Positions 13,777 to 14,451 of a stretch of 14,451 bases of DNA are shown piece after piece. Each line of letters begins with the position of its first letter. Within the stretch, counting starts at the first letter, position 1. The notes below the pieces were generated by a model. It worked only from the letters and a program-made list of their open reading frames with translations, did no database searches and was not told the DNA's origin. The translations under genes were made by a program, and so were the position numbers. Source of the stretch: an uncultured Ruminococcus sp. (GTDB lineage Bacteria; Bacillota; Clostridia; Oscillospirales; Acutalibacteraceae); the NCBI GenBank assembly GCA_902773035.1, contig CACYDB010000124.1, forward strand, positions 1 to 14,451, read 5' to 3'.

Positions 13777-14451
13777 ATGAAAAAACTTTTATTTGATTTA
13801 TGCGCTCTCGGCGGAGTTTCGGGTTCTGAATACTCCGTCGCTGAGTTTTGTGCTGAATATTTGAAAAAATACTCCGATAATGTCAATATCGACTTCAATA
13901 ATAATGTTACTGCCGTGCTCGGTGATCCTGACGCGGATAAAACTGTTCTGCTTGACGCTCATATTGACAGAATCGGCTTTGTTATTACGGAAATTGATGA
14001 CAGAGGCTTTCTTAAAATTGATAAATGCGGCGGAGTTGACGTTCGCACTGCTCCCGACGCGCCCGTAATTGTTCACGGCAAAAAGGATTTGAATGGTATA
14101 ATCTGCTGTATGCCTCCGCATCTTTCCGACGGCAACGAGGATAAGGCAGTGTCCGCCGATAAGCTATGGGTTGACCTCGGACTGCCCGCGGATATTGTTA
14201 AGGAAAACGTATCATTAGGCGATTGCGTAAGCTTTTACGCTGAACCCAAGGAGCTCTTAGGTAATAAAATAACCGCCTCAGCTCTCGACAACCGCGCGAG
14301 CGTTGCCGCGTTGCTGAAAACCGCTGAGATGATTTCAAAATCCGAAATCAATGTTAAGGTAATAATTCTGCTTTCCTGTCAGGAAGAAACCTATGCTACA
14401 GGCGCTAAAACCGCTCCGTTTAATTATGACATTGACGAGTGTATCTCGGTT
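13777..14451 (+). CDS. M42 family metallopeptidase, 5' part (3' end outside window)
   Basis: M42 peptidases are cytoplasmic dinuclear-metal aminopeptidases (glutamyl aminopeptidase/TET type). The first 225 residues are present and the frame is open to the window edge. Visible motifs are GGVSGSE (12-18), DAHIDRIGF (60-68) with His62 and Asp64 at the metal-site positions, SALDNRASVAALL (168-180) with the bridging Asp171, and CQEETYATGAKTA (201-213) with catalytic Glu203 and metal ligand Glu204. DNR replaces the common DDR, but the ligand Asp is kept. The C-terminal metal residues lie beyond the window. The ATG begins one base after the murD stop with no clear ribosome binding site, suggesting translational coupling. 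The substrate is unknown; a link to wall peptide recycling is only suggested by position. Confidence 0.85.
   Translation, partial: MKKLLFDLCALGGVSGSEYSVAEFCAEYLKKYSDNVNIDFNNNVTAVLGDPDADKTVLLDAHIDRIGFVITEIDDRGFLKIDKCGGVDVRTAPDAPVIVHGKKDLNGIICCMPPHLSDGNEDKAVSADKLWVDLGLPADIVKENVSLGDCVSFYAEPKELLGNKITASALDNRASVAALLKTAEMISKSEINVKVIILLSCQEETYATGAKTAPFNYDIDECISV

Overview
The window reads as ordinary chromosome from a low-to-mid GC Gram-positive anaerobe. The gene set points to class Clostridia, most likely Oscillospirales/Ruminococcaceae (Ruminococcus-like). The reasons are strong GGAGG-type ribosome binding sites, sigma-A-type promoters, an archaeal/fungal-type aspartate-semialdehyde dehydrogenase, formate-THF ligase, diadenylate cyclase CdaA, a DUF3343 protein paired with a cysteine desulfurase, and an M42 peptidase. 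The taxonomic call is inference. No mobile element, CRISPR array, tRNA or rRNA was seen, and no gene-free stretch exceeds about 210 bases.

Layout. (1) Bases 1-2213, + strand: a lysine/diaminopimelate operon, asd (3' end only)-dapA-dapB. It has a hairpin between dapA and dapB and a strong intrinsic terminator after dapB. (2) 2221-3609, +: a short DUF3343 (putative Se/S carrier-like) gene overlapping a class-V cysteine desulfurase-family gene; the first gene appears to lack a standard start codon at its best ribosome binding site. (3) 3614-5833, +: a near-consensus promoter, then cdaA (c-di-AMP synthase) overlapping cdaR. The glmM gene that usually follows is absent. (4) 5840-5871: a 14-bp perfect hairpin between convergent units. 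(5) 5885-7119, -: a RodA/FtsW-family (SEDS) gene with its own promoter and a TTG start. (6) 7175-10449, +: a compact operon fhs-tsaE-tsaB-rpiB. (7) 10450-10902: an AT-rich regulatory stretch and a small XRE-type regulator. (8) 10928-12307, -: a MocR-type GntR/aminotransferase regulator whose stop codon lies in a bidirectional terminator hairpin. (9) 12318 to the end, +: promoter, murD, and the 5' part of an M42 peptidase one base after murD.

A cell-wall theme runs through the window. The dap genes make meso-DAP/lysine precursors, CdaA/CdaR signal turgor and wall status, the SEDS protein polymerises glycan, and MurD adds D-glutamate to UDP-MurNAc-L-Ala. The MocR regulator is divergent from murD, so murD is a plausible target. 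The rest covers one-carbon metabolism (fhs), t6A tRNA modification (tsaE, tsaB), pentose phosphate isomerisation (rpiB) and sulfur/selenium handling.

I found no clearly new system. The items most worth checking are the apparent ATA start of the DUF3343 gene, the MocR/murD divergent pair with its inverted repeat, and the altered motif in the SEDS protein.
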